Assembly (NCBI RefSeq): GCF_014216315.1
Contig: NZ_CP045702.1
Coordinates: 744,001-808,000 of the forward strand
DNA from: Streptomyces finlayi
GTDB taxonomy: Bacteria; Actinomycetota; Actinomycetes; Streptomycetales; Streptomycetaceae
Length of the DNA stretch: 64,000 nucleotides
Reading direction: 5' to 3'
How positions within the stretch are numbered: the first letter of the stretch is position 1; each line of letters opens with the position of its first letter. The notes beneath the pieces were generated by a model. The model saw only the letters and a program-made list of their open reading frames with translations, searched no databases and had not been told where the DNA came from. A program made the position numbers and the translations under genes. Positions 8,851 to 15,547 of the stretch are shown in pieces.

Positions 8851-10415
8851 GATGCCGGGCTCCCTTCCATCACGAGATCGAGTACGCGGTGCTCGTCGAG
8901 CTCCTGCGCGTCGGCCGCGTGCACGACGCGGCCCTCGCGGAGCACCAGCACCCGGTCGGCGAGGCCCAGCACTTCGGGTACCTCACTGGAGACGAGCAGT
9001 ACGGCAAGGCCGTCGTCGGCCAGCCGGCGGATCACGGCGTACAGCTCGGCGCGGGCGCCGACGTCGACACCGCGGGTGGGTTCGTCCAGGAGCAGGACCC
9101 GGCAGCCGCGCAGCAGCCAGCGGGCCAGGACCGCCTTCTGCTGGTTGCCGCCGGAGAGGGTACGGACGGCCGCGTCCGGGTTGTCGGGCCGCAGGGAGAG
9201 CTCCCGGGTGGCGGTCCTGGCAGCGGTCCGTTCGGCACCACGGTCGAGCCAGCCGGCCCGGGCGAAGCGCGAAAGTGAGGAGACGGAGACGTTACGGGTG
9301 ACCGATTCGGTCAACAGGAGTGCCTGCGCCTTGCGTTCCTCCGGTGCCAGCCCGATTCCGGCGGCCACCGCGGCACGGACGCTACCGGGGCGAAGTGGCT
9401 TTCCGTCGACGGTGACCCGGCCCGTGGTGGGCCTGCGGGCGCCGAAGACGGTTTCCAGGATCTCGGAACGGCCGGAGCCGACGAGTCCGGCGAGGCCGAC
9501 GATCTCACCGGGCCGCAGTTCGAGGTCGAGCGGTTCGAACTCCCCCTTCCTCGACAGCCCTTCGACGGTGAGGACCGGCTGGGCGTCGGCACGGCCCGCC
9601 GGAGTTCCGGTGCGCTCGGGGAAGACGTACTCGACGTTCCGCCCGGTCATCATGGCAACGATGTCGCGCGTGGGGGTGAACTTCGCGGGAAGTCCCACGG
9701 CCACGGCCCGGCCGTCCTTGAGTACGGTCACCCGGTCACCGATCCGGCGGATCTCCTCCAGCCGGTGGGAGATGTAGACGACGGCGACACCTTCGGCGGT
9801 GAGCCCGTCGACGATCCGGAAGAGGTTGTCCACCTCGTCCGGGTCGAGGGCGGCCGACGGTTCGTCCATCACGATGAGGCGTACGTCGTGCGAGAGCGCC
9901 CGTGCCATGGAGACGATCTGCTGCTGGGCGGCGGAGAGGTCGCCGACGGCGCGGGCGGGGTCGATCTCGGGGTGGCCGAGCCGTTTCAGGTGCTCGCCCG
10001 CCGCTGTACGGGCCTCGCGGGTGCGGACGACGAAGCCCGCGGTGGTCGGTTCGTGCCCGAGGAAGATGTTCTCGGCGACCGACAGCCCCTCCACCAGGTC
10101 GAGTTCCTGGTAGATGGTGGCGATCCCGAGGCGCATCGCGGCGATGGGCGATTTGAGCGCGACGGGTGCGCCGCGCCAGGTGATCTCTCCGCCGTCGGGC
10201 TGGTGGGCCCCGGCCAGCACCTTGATGAGGGTGGACTTTCCGGCGCCGTTCTGGCCGAGGAGGCAGTGGACTTCGCCGGCCAGCACTTCCAGGTCCACGC
10301 CGTCGAGGGCGCGCACTCCTGGGAAGGACTTGGTGATGCCGGACATGGTGAGCAGGGGGCGTTCGGGTACGTCTTGCGGTACTGATTCCGCTGCTGATGG
10401 CGGTTCTGGTGCCAT
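8847..10415 (-). CDS. Sugar ABC transporter ATP-binding protein (RbsA-like, two ATPase domains)
   Basis: 522 residues from ATG 10415, chosen because GAGGGG lies seven bases upstream; a longer frame to 10640 would run through a tandem repeat. There are two ABC ATPase domains as in RbsA/MglA. Domain 1 has Walker A GQNGAGKSTLIK, a signature-like DLSAAQQQIVSMARAL and Walker B LIVMDEPSAALD. Domain 2 has a degenerate Walker A (GLVGSGRSEI), signature LSGGNQQKAVLARWLL and Walker B VLLLDEPTRGVD. It powers uptake of the sugar bound by the neighbouring lipoprotein. Confidence 0.93.
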   Translation of the reverse strand: MAPEPPSAAESVPQDVPERPLLTMSGITKSFPGVRALDGVDLEVLAGEVHCLLGQNGAGKSTLIKVLAGAHQPDGGEITWRGAPVALKSPIAAMRLGIATIYQELDLVEGLSVAENIFLGHEPTTAGFVVRTREARTAAGEHLKRLGHPEIDPARAVGDLSAAQQQIVSMARALSHDVRLIVMDEPSAALDPDEVDNLFRIVDGLTAEGVAVVYISHRLEEIRRIGDRVTVLKDGRAVAVGLPAKFTPTRDIVAMMTGRNVEYVFPERTGTPAGRADAQPVLTVEGLSRKGEFEPLDLELRPGEIVGLAGLVGSGRSEILETVFGARRPTTGRVTVDGKPLRPGSVRAAVAAGIGLAPEERKAQALLLTESVTRNVSVSSLSRFARAGWLDRGAERTAARTATRELSLRPDNPDAAVRTLSGGNQQKAVLARWLLRGCRVLLLDEPTRGVDVGARAELYAVIRRLADDGLAVLLVSSEVPEVLGLADRVLVLREGRVVHAADAQELDEHRVLDLVMEGSPAS

Positions 10416-10536
10416 GACAAATCCCCTCGGCGGGTGCTGGGGCCGGTGAGCGGGCAGGGCGAAGTACGAGAGGTACTGGAGGTGCGGAACGTGCTGGACG
10501 TGGGCCCTGTGCCGGACGTGGGCCCGGTGCGAGACC

Positions 10537-10582
10537 TGCGGCCGTACTGGACGTGCGGCCGTACTGGACGTGCGGTCGTACG
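10537..10582. repeat. 17-bp tandem repeat between the ROK and ABC genes
   Basis: The unit TGCGGCCGTACTGGACG occurs at 10537-10553 and 10554-10570, followed by a partial third copy. The whole 10416-10596 spacer is rich in related GTGCGGACGTG-like words and carries no supported gene. Confidence 0.7.
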
Positions 10583-10596
10583 ACCGGCCCGGGAAA

Positions 10597-11778
10597 TCAG
10601 GCCGGTGAGAACAGGTGGTCGCTGATGAGCCGGGCGGCACCGATCACTCCGGCGGCCGGCCCCAACTCCCCCAGGACGATCGGGAGGTTGCCGGTGGCGA
10701 GCGGCAGGGACTGCCGGTAGACCTGGGTCCGGACACTGGCGAGCAGATTGTGTCCGAGGCCGGTCACCCCGCCGCCGATCACCACGAGTCCGGGGTTGAA
10801 GAAGCTGACGAGTCCGGCGATGACCTGGCCGACCCTGTTGCCGCCCTCACGGATCAGGTCGAGGGCGGCGGCGTCACCGGCCGCCGCGGCGGCCGCGACG
10901 TCGACGGCGTTGAGTTTGCCGGCCGCTTCCAGCCGCGCCGCGAGTTCCGCGGACCGGCCCGAGCGCGCCGCGTCCTCCGCGTCGCGGGCGAGCGCCGCGC
11001 CACTGAAGTGGGCTTCCAGGCAGCCCCGGTTGCCGCAGGCGCAGGCCCTGCCGTCCGGTTCCACCTGGATGTGGCCGATGTCCCCGGCGCTGCCGGTCGT
11101 GCCGCGGTAGACCTTGCCGCCGACGACGATGCCACAGCCGATACCCGTGCCGATCTTGACACAGAGGAAGTCGCCCACGGAGCGTGCGACGCCCGCGTGC
11201 TGCTCCCCCATCGCCATGAGGTTCACGTCGTTGTCGACCATGACTGGGCAGCCCAGCTCCTGGCTGAGTGCCTCGCGGACCGGGAAGCCGTCCCAGCCGG
11301 GCATGATCGGCGGCGCGACCGGGATTCCTTCGGGGAAGCGGACGGGTCCCGGTACACCGATGCCCGCGCCGTCGAAACCCTCGGCGAGCCCGGAGGCCCT
11401 GAGCTTGGCCGCCATCGACAACACCTGCTCGAAGACGGCGACGGGACCTTCGCGTACGTCCATGGGGTGGTTGAGGTGCCCGAGGACCTCCAGTTCCGCG
11501 TTGGTGACGGCCACGTCGATGGACGTGGCGCCGATGTCGACGCCGAGGAACCGCAGTGCCGGGGCGAGCCGGATGTTGTGGGATCGGCGCCCGCCGCGCG
11601 AGGCGGCGAGTCCGTCGGCCACGACGAGGCCGGTCTCCAGCAGCCTGTCCACCTCGACGGCGAGCTTGGAGCGCGAGAGGTCGACCTCGTCTCCCAACTG
11701 CGCACGGGAGTTGGGGCCGCCGTCACGCAACAGCCGTAGCAGTCGCGCCTGATGCGCGTTCGCGGGCCGAGCCGTCAT
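10597..11778 (-). CDS. ROK family transcriptional regulator
   Basis: 393 residues from ATG 11778 (GGGGAGGGACG upstream). A winged helix-turn-helix covers about residues 1-65 (LLRLLRDGGPNSRAQLG), followed by a ROK sugar-kinase fold: FLGVDIGATSIDVAVTN (ATP phosphate site), GIGVPGPV, VDNDVNLMAMGEQ, and the zinc motif GHIQVEPDGRACACGNRGC (one His, three Cys). Such proteins bind sugar or sugar phosphate and usually repress sugar-uptake operons. It is the first gene of the transporter operon, 180 bp ahead of the ATPase, so it very likely controls its own transcript. It may retain kinase activity, but the fused DNA-binding domain favours regulation. Confidence 0.9.
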   Translation of the reverse strand: MTARPANAHQARLLRLLRDGGPNSRAQLGDEVDLSRSKLAVEVDRLLETGLVVADGLAASRGGRRSHNIRLAPALRFLGVDIGATSIDVAVTNAELEVLGHLNHPMDVREGPVAVFEQVLSMAAKLRASGLAEGFDGAGIGVPGPVRFPEGIPVAPPIMPGWDGFPVREALSQELGCPVMVDNDVNLMAMGEQHAGVARSVGDFLCVKIGTGIGCGIVVGGKVYRGTTGSAGDIGHIQVEPDGRACACGNRGCLEAHFSGAALARDAEDAARSGRSAELAARLEAAGKLNAVDVAAAAAAGDAAALDLIREGGNRVGQVIAGLVSFFNPGLVVIGGGVTGLGHNLLASVRTQVYRQSLPLATGNLPIVLGELGPAAGVIGAARLISDHLFSPA

Positions 11779-11833
11779 GCGTCTCACACGTCCCTCCCCG
11801 CCACATCGGACAGTCCGTCGGGCTTTGGAGGGG

Positions 11834-11877
11834 AACGTAGCAGCGCTTTCCCTGAGTGGGAAGAAGTTGCGCAGCAA
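11834..11877 (-). promoter_or_regulatory. Likely promoter/operator of the ROK-ABC operon
   Basis: On the minus strand a -35-like TTCCCA (11857-11862) and a -10-like TACGTT (11834-11839) are 17 bases apart, 55 bases ahead of the ROK start. The inverted repeat TTGC-GCA-GCAA (11867-11877) lies just upstream and could be the ROK operator. This is inference from pattern only. Confidence 0.4.
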
Positions 11878-11928
11878 TCCGCTCCAACTTTCTCCACACC
11901 CAGGACAAAGGGGCGCGCACACGCCTCC

Positions 11929-11980
11929 CGGTCACGCCGATGGGGCACCGGGATCTCCCGGTGCCCCATCGGCGTGACCG
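11929..11980. terminator. Perfect 25-bp palindromic terminator
   Basis: Positions 11929-11953 pair perfectly with 11956-11980 (2-base centre). It sits between the GntR stop (12041) and the ROK promoter, and would block read-through from the GntR gene into the sugar operon. Confidence 0.85.
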
Positions 11981-11993
11981 TGTCTCTCCGCCG

Positions 11994-12042
11994 CCTCTTC
12001 CGTGCTTCTTCCGTGCCTCTTCCGTGCCTCTTCCGTGCTTCT
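11994..12042. repeat. 11-bp tandem repeat abutting the GntR stop
   Basis: The unit CYTCTTCCGTG occurs four times (11994-12037), plus a partial fifth copy that runs into the GntR stop codon (12041-12043 complement). The units differ only by a C/T change at the second base. Confidence 0.8.
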
Positions 12043-12718
12043 ACGCCTCTTCGCGCCGGTGGTACGCCTCACGCGTGTGCTCCGCGTGCGCACGCATGAC
12101 CTCGGTGGCCCGCCGCTCGTCCCGCGAGGAGATCGCCGCGATGAGCGCACGGTGCTCGATCCACGACCGGGTTCCGCGCTGACGGGCAACCGGCGTGTAG
12201 TACCAGCGGACCCTGCGGTCCACCTGTCCGGCCAGTTCAGCGAGGACGACATTGCCGGCCAGCTCCATGACCTTGGCGTGGAAGGCGGCGTTGGTGGCGA
12301 CCGCCAGGTCCACGTCGTCGTCGGCCACCGCCCGCTCACCCTTGGCGCAGAGCTCTTCGAGCGCCGCGACACCCGCCGTGCCCGAGTTGGCGGCGGCGAG
12401 CCGGGCCGCCTCGGCCTCCAGGAGCGTACGGACCGAGAGGAGCTGGTCCGCCTCCTGCTCGGTCGGCTCGTGGACGAAGGCGCCCTGCGCGGGACGCAGG
12501 TCGACCCAGCCCTCGGTGTTCAGCCGCTGGAGCGCTTCGCGCACCGGCTGCCTGGACACCCCGAGATGCCCCGCGAGTTCGCTCTCGACCAGATGCTGAC
12601 CGGGTCGCAGCGCACGCGTGGTGATCAGTTCGAGCAGCGCCTCGAAGACGCGCTCGCGCAGCGGACCGGGCCGTTCCAGCTTCGGCACAGCACCTTGCGG
12701 CAGCCCTGTGGACAACAT
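12041..12718 (-). CDS. GntR family transcriptional regulator, FCD subfamily
   Basis: 225 residues from ATG 12718 with GGAGGGGG upstream. The N-terminal winged HTH (about 17-80) has LRPGQHLVESELAGHLGVSR followed by QPVREALQRL. The C-terminal all-helical FCD ligand domain (about 90-215) retains family metal-site residues, for example D and H in ATNAAFHAKVMELA. FCD regulators respond to small carboxylates or sugars acids. The motif ACTGTAGACGAT upstream recurs in front of the decayed fdh locus, so it is likely autoregulated and may once have controlled that locus. The gene ends at a tandem repeat and terminator. Confidence 0.9.
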   Translation of the reverse strand: MLSTGLPQGAVPKLERPGPLRERVFEALLELITTRALRPGQHLVESELAGHLGVSRQPVREALQRLNTEGWVDLRPAQGAFVHEPTEQEADQLLSVRTLLEAEAARLAAANSGTAGVAALEELCAKGERAVADDDVDLAVATNAAFHAKVMELAGNVVLAELAGQVDRRVRWYYTPVARQRGTRSWIEHRALIAAISSRDERRATEVMRAHAEHTREAYHRREEA

Positions 12719-12749
12719 CGCGGTCCCCCTCCGGGGCGACGAGCAATTG

Positions 12750-12766
12750 CTTATCGTCTACAGTCT
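12750..12766 (-). promoter_or_regulatory. Candidate GntR operator ahead of its own gene
   Basis: On the minus strand ACTGTAGACGAT (12753-12764) lies 35-46 bases upstream of the GntR start. With flanks it matches AnACTGTAGACrATA, also found at 13868-13885 on the plus strand. Confidence 0.55.
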
Positions 12767-12783
12767 ACCGAGCACCACGCGGG

Positions 12784-13734
12784 TCAGGGACAGAGGATCA
12801 CTTGACCGGCGTACGAGAGGTTGCCGCCGAAGCCGAAAAGCAGTACCGGAGCACCGCTCTCGATCTCCCCGCGCTCCACCAGCTTGGACAGCGCCATCGG
12901 GATGGACGCGGCGGACGTATTGCCCGAATCCACCACATCCCGGGCGATGACCGCGTTGACCGCTCCGATCTTCTTCGCGACCGGTTCGATGATCCTCAAA
13001 TTGGCTTGATGCAGCACCACCGCAGCGAGATCCTCGGGGGTGATTCCCGCCTTTTCGCAGACCTTGCGGGCAATCGGCGGCAGCTGCGTGGTGGCCCAGC
13101 GGTAGACGGACTGCCCCTCCTGCGCGAAGCGCGGGGGCGTGCCCTCGATGCGTACGGCGTTGCCCATCTCGGGCACCGAGCCCCAGAGCACCGGACCGAT
13201 CCCCGGCCGATCCCCGGCACCCGAGTCCGCGACGACGACAGCCGCGCCCGCACCGTCTCCGAGCAGGACGCATGTGCTGCGGTCGGTCCAGTCGGCGATG
13301 TCGGCCATCTTGTCGGCGCCGATGACGAGCACCCGGGTGGCGGCCTCGGCCCTGATCGCGTGGTCCGCGGTCGCCAGGGCGTGCGTGAAGCCGGAGCAGA
13401 CCACATTGATGTCCATCACGGCGGGCGAGCCCATGCCGAGCCGTGCCGCGACCCGCGCGGACATGCTCGGCGAGCGGTCGATGGCCGTGGAGGTGGCCAC
13501 CAGGACCAGATCGATGTCCGAGGGCTGCAGGCCGGCCGCGGCCAGCGCCTTGGCTCCCGCGTGCGCGGCCATCTCGTCCACCGGCTCCTCGGGGCCACCG
13601 ACGTGACGGGTCTTGATGCCGACCCGGCTGGTGATCCATTCGTCGCTGGTGTCGACCATGGCGGCCAGGTCGTCATTGGTGAGCACCTTGGCGGGCTGGT
13701 AGTGGCCGAGCGCCACGACACGTGAGCCGGTCAT
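12784..13734 (-). CDS. 3-oxoacyl-ACP synthase III family protein (KAS III-like)
   Basis: 316 residues from ATG 13734, supported by GAGGGG upstream; the open frame to 13851 lacks a ribosome site. The thiolase-fold triad is complete: Cys113 (NVVCSGF), His242 (VVLHQAN) and Asn272 (DSGNTSAA). The N-terminal YQPAKVLTNDDLA and the C-terminal LLFGFGGNLSYA loop are typical of KAS III. Members condense an acyl-CoA starter with malonyl-ACP, or make small beta-keto or hydroxylated acyl products. There is no acyl carrier protein or other FAS/PKS gene nearby, so a housekeeping paralogue or a stray starter enzyme is possible. It is co-oriented with the GntR gene 65 bp downstream; the GntR gene has its own operator. 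Confidence 0.88.
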   Translation of the reverse strand: MTGSRVVALGHYQPAKVLTNDDLAAMVDTSDEWITSRVGIKTRHVGGPEEPVDEMAAHAGAKALAAAGLQPSDIDLVLVATSTAIDRSPSMSARVAARLGMGSPAVMDINVVCSGFTHALATADHAIRAEAATRVLVIGADKMADIADWTDRSTCVLLGDGAGAAVVVADSGAGDRPGIGPVLWGSVPEMGNAVRIEGTPPRFAQEGQSVYRWATTQLPPIARKVCEKAGITPEDLAAVVLHQANLRIIEPVAKKIGAVNAVIARDVVDSGNTSAASIPMALSKLVERGEIESGAPVLLFGFGGNLSYAGQVILCP

Positions 13735-13867
13735 GTACAGGTTCCCCTCGTTACGAATGGCAGGAACCATCCAGTCTTGGTCGCTACCGACCGGTACAAC
13801 GACACGTAACCCCACAGGATTCCGGGCCGGGGGTTGGAGCCTTGACGACAACCTTGATCAACTACCG

Positions 13868-13885
13868 CATACTGTAGACAATATT
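13868..13885 (+). promoter_or_regulatory. Second copy of the GntR-type operator motif
   Basis: ACTGTAGACAAT (13871-13882) differs by one base from the site ahead of the GntR gene. It lies between the KAS III-like start and the fdh remnant and could serve either promoter. Confidence 0.5.
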
Positions 13886-13934
13886 CGGTCGGCTTGACAC
13901 GCTCGCTCGGTCCTCTCACCGAACGGAGAACCCC

Positions 13935-14201
13935 GTGAAAGTCGCAGTGGTCGCACCTCGTCCACGGACCTGTCGACGACGCCACGGGCGGCGGAGCAGC
14001 TCCAGGAGTACGAGGCGAAGCCGGAACGTTTCGGGCCCGGTGCCGCCCGGGTCGCGGCGCCGGCTGCAGCCTCACCCTCCATGTGCAGGACAATGAGATC
14101 GTCAAGGTCACCTCACCGCACGGCACGACAACGCGGTGACCCACGGCAACCTCTGCATCAAGGGCCGTTTCGGCTACCAACACGTACAGAATCGGGTTTA
14201 A
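13935..14201 (+). pseudogene. Remnant of a formate dehydrogenase-type Fe-S/molybdopterin subunit
   Basis: Translated fragments in three frames match one protein family in order. Fragment 1 (about 13973-14059) reads as RAAEQLQEYEAKPERFGPGA. Fragment 2 (14062-14121) reads as GCSLTLHVQDNEIVKVTSPH. Fragment 3 (14127-14201) reads as DNAVTHGNLCIKGRFGYQHV and ends in QNRV before a stop. Fragments 2 and 3 are the [4Fe-4S]/molybdopterin N-terminal signature of formate dehydrogenase alpha subunits. The ferredoxin-like cysteine clusters expected between fragments 1 and 2 are absent, implying an internal deletion, and a 5-base insertion separates fragments 2 and 3. It lies directly ahead of fdhD, its normal partner. 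It cannot make a working enzyme. Confidence 0.8.
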
Positions 14202-14206
14202 CCGCC

Positions 14207-15056
14207 ATGGGTCGGGTCACCGAGCGCCGCCGCACCATCCGCATCCGGGACGGGGCGGTCACCACCCGCCCCGACACACTGGTCGCCGAGGAGCCGCTGG
14301 AGATCCGGCTGAACGGCAAGCCGCTCGCCATCACGATGCGCACACCCGGCGACGACTTCGCGCTGGCGGCGGGCTTCCTGGTGAGCGAGGGCGTGATCGG
14401 CGAGGGCTCCGAAGTGCAGTCGATCGTGTACTGCGCCGGGGCGACGGCCGACGGGGTGAACACGTACAACGTGGTCGACGTGAAGCTCGCGCCGGGCGTC
14501 GTGGTCCCCGACATCACGCTAGAACGCAAACGTCTACACCACGTCCTCGTGCGGGCTGTGCGGCAAGGCGAGCCTCGACGCCGTCCGCACCACGACACGC
14601 CACCCCGTCGCTGATTCTCCCCCGGTCCGGGTGGCACCCGAACTGCTCGCCGGCCTCCCCGACCGGCTGCGCGAGGCACAACGGGTGTTCGACCGGACCG
14701 GGGGGCTGCACGCGGCCGCGATGTTCTCGGAGGAGGGCGAACTGCTCGACATCAGGGAGGACGTCGGGCGGCACAACGCGGTCGACAAGCTCGTCGGCCG
14801 CGCCCTGACCGACGACCGGCTGCCGCTCTCGCGGGTGATTCTGCTGGTGTCGGGGCGGGCGTCGTTCGAGCTGGCGCAGAAGGCGGTGATGGCCGGCATC
14901 CCGATGCTCGCCGCCGTCTCGGCGCCGTCGTCGCTGGCCGTCGATCTCGCGGCCGAGACCGGACTGACCCTGGTCGGTTTCCTCCGGGGTCCGTCCATGA
15001 ACGTGTACGCGGGTGAGCACCGCATCGCCCTGGAGGCGACGGCCACCACGGGCTGA
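14207..15056 (+). pseudogene. fdhD: Formate dehydrogenase accessory sulfurtransferase FdhD, frameshifted
   Basis: FdhD delivers sulfur to the bis-MGD molybdenum cofactor of formate dehydrogenases. The first part (ATG 14207) reads to [11 protein letters not shown], with typical MRTPGDDFALAAGFL. The frame then shifts because the expected CGCAAC is CGCAAAC (A-run 14528-14530). The +1 frame continues [16 protein letters not shown], containing the catalytic CxxC, and runs through [15 protein letters not shown] and [14 protein letters not shown] to the stop at 15056. Removing one A restores a protein of about 282 residues. As read, the product would lose the CxxC motif and the cofactor-binding half. 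Adjacent loss of the Fe-S subunit supports true decay, though a sequencing error is possible. Confidence 0.85.
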
Positions 15057-15547
15057 CGTGGCGGTACGGGTCGACCGGCAGCCAGGACGGCGGCTTCGAT
15101 GTACGGCGGGCTCATGTGCTCCACGTGTCTCTCAGGTCAGGTCGCGCCCTCCCCGTCGTGCCCTGATCAGCGCAATCGGGAATCCCGCGGACCGGGGCCG
15201 GGCTCACGAAGCGGCGGACGCCCTGGCCGCGTCGATCCTGGCGGGCGGTGATCGGCTGCACCGGGGGATCAGCGGCCGCGAGTCCGCCTGACGGCCGAGG
15301 TGCGTGCTCGCAAAGGTCGGTATACCCGGACAGAATGGGAGTGATCGTGGTGTACAGATTCGGTGGAGATTCGGGCGCAAGCCGCGTACTCCTCGGTCGG
15401 AAGTCCGCCCGGGCCTTGCCCATCTGGCCGGATTTCTACGGCTGACCTGTGCAGATGCCACGCGTTACGGAGACTTCACGCTCTCCCGCGGCGGCGTCCG
15501 GTGGGGTAGCGTCGCGGCGCTGTGCGGAGGCCACGAGGAGCAGTTCA
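15057..15547. other. Intergenic region without a supported gene
   Basis: Short open frames here (for example ending at 15291 with ALAASILAGGDRLHRG) have no ribosome site and no recognised family. The palindrome GGTATACC is at 15319-15326. Near the right end, a -10-like TAGCGT (15507-15512) may be the promoter of the acyl-CoA synthetase. Confidence 0.5.

Noticed and set aside
6988..9777. 929-residue open frame on the plus strand across the transporter genes
   Set aside because: Third-position GC bias makes antisense frames stay open here. The minus-strand genes show all transporter motifs and coupled overlaps.
12784..15056. KAS III-like gene as part of a biosynthetic gene cluster
   Set aside because: No acyl carrier protein, ketosynthase, tailoring or transport gene is linked; the neighbours are a regulator and decayed fdh genes.
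15013..15291. 92-residue open frame after fdhD
   Set aside because: It starts inside the fdhD coding sequence, has no ribosome site and matches nothing I know.
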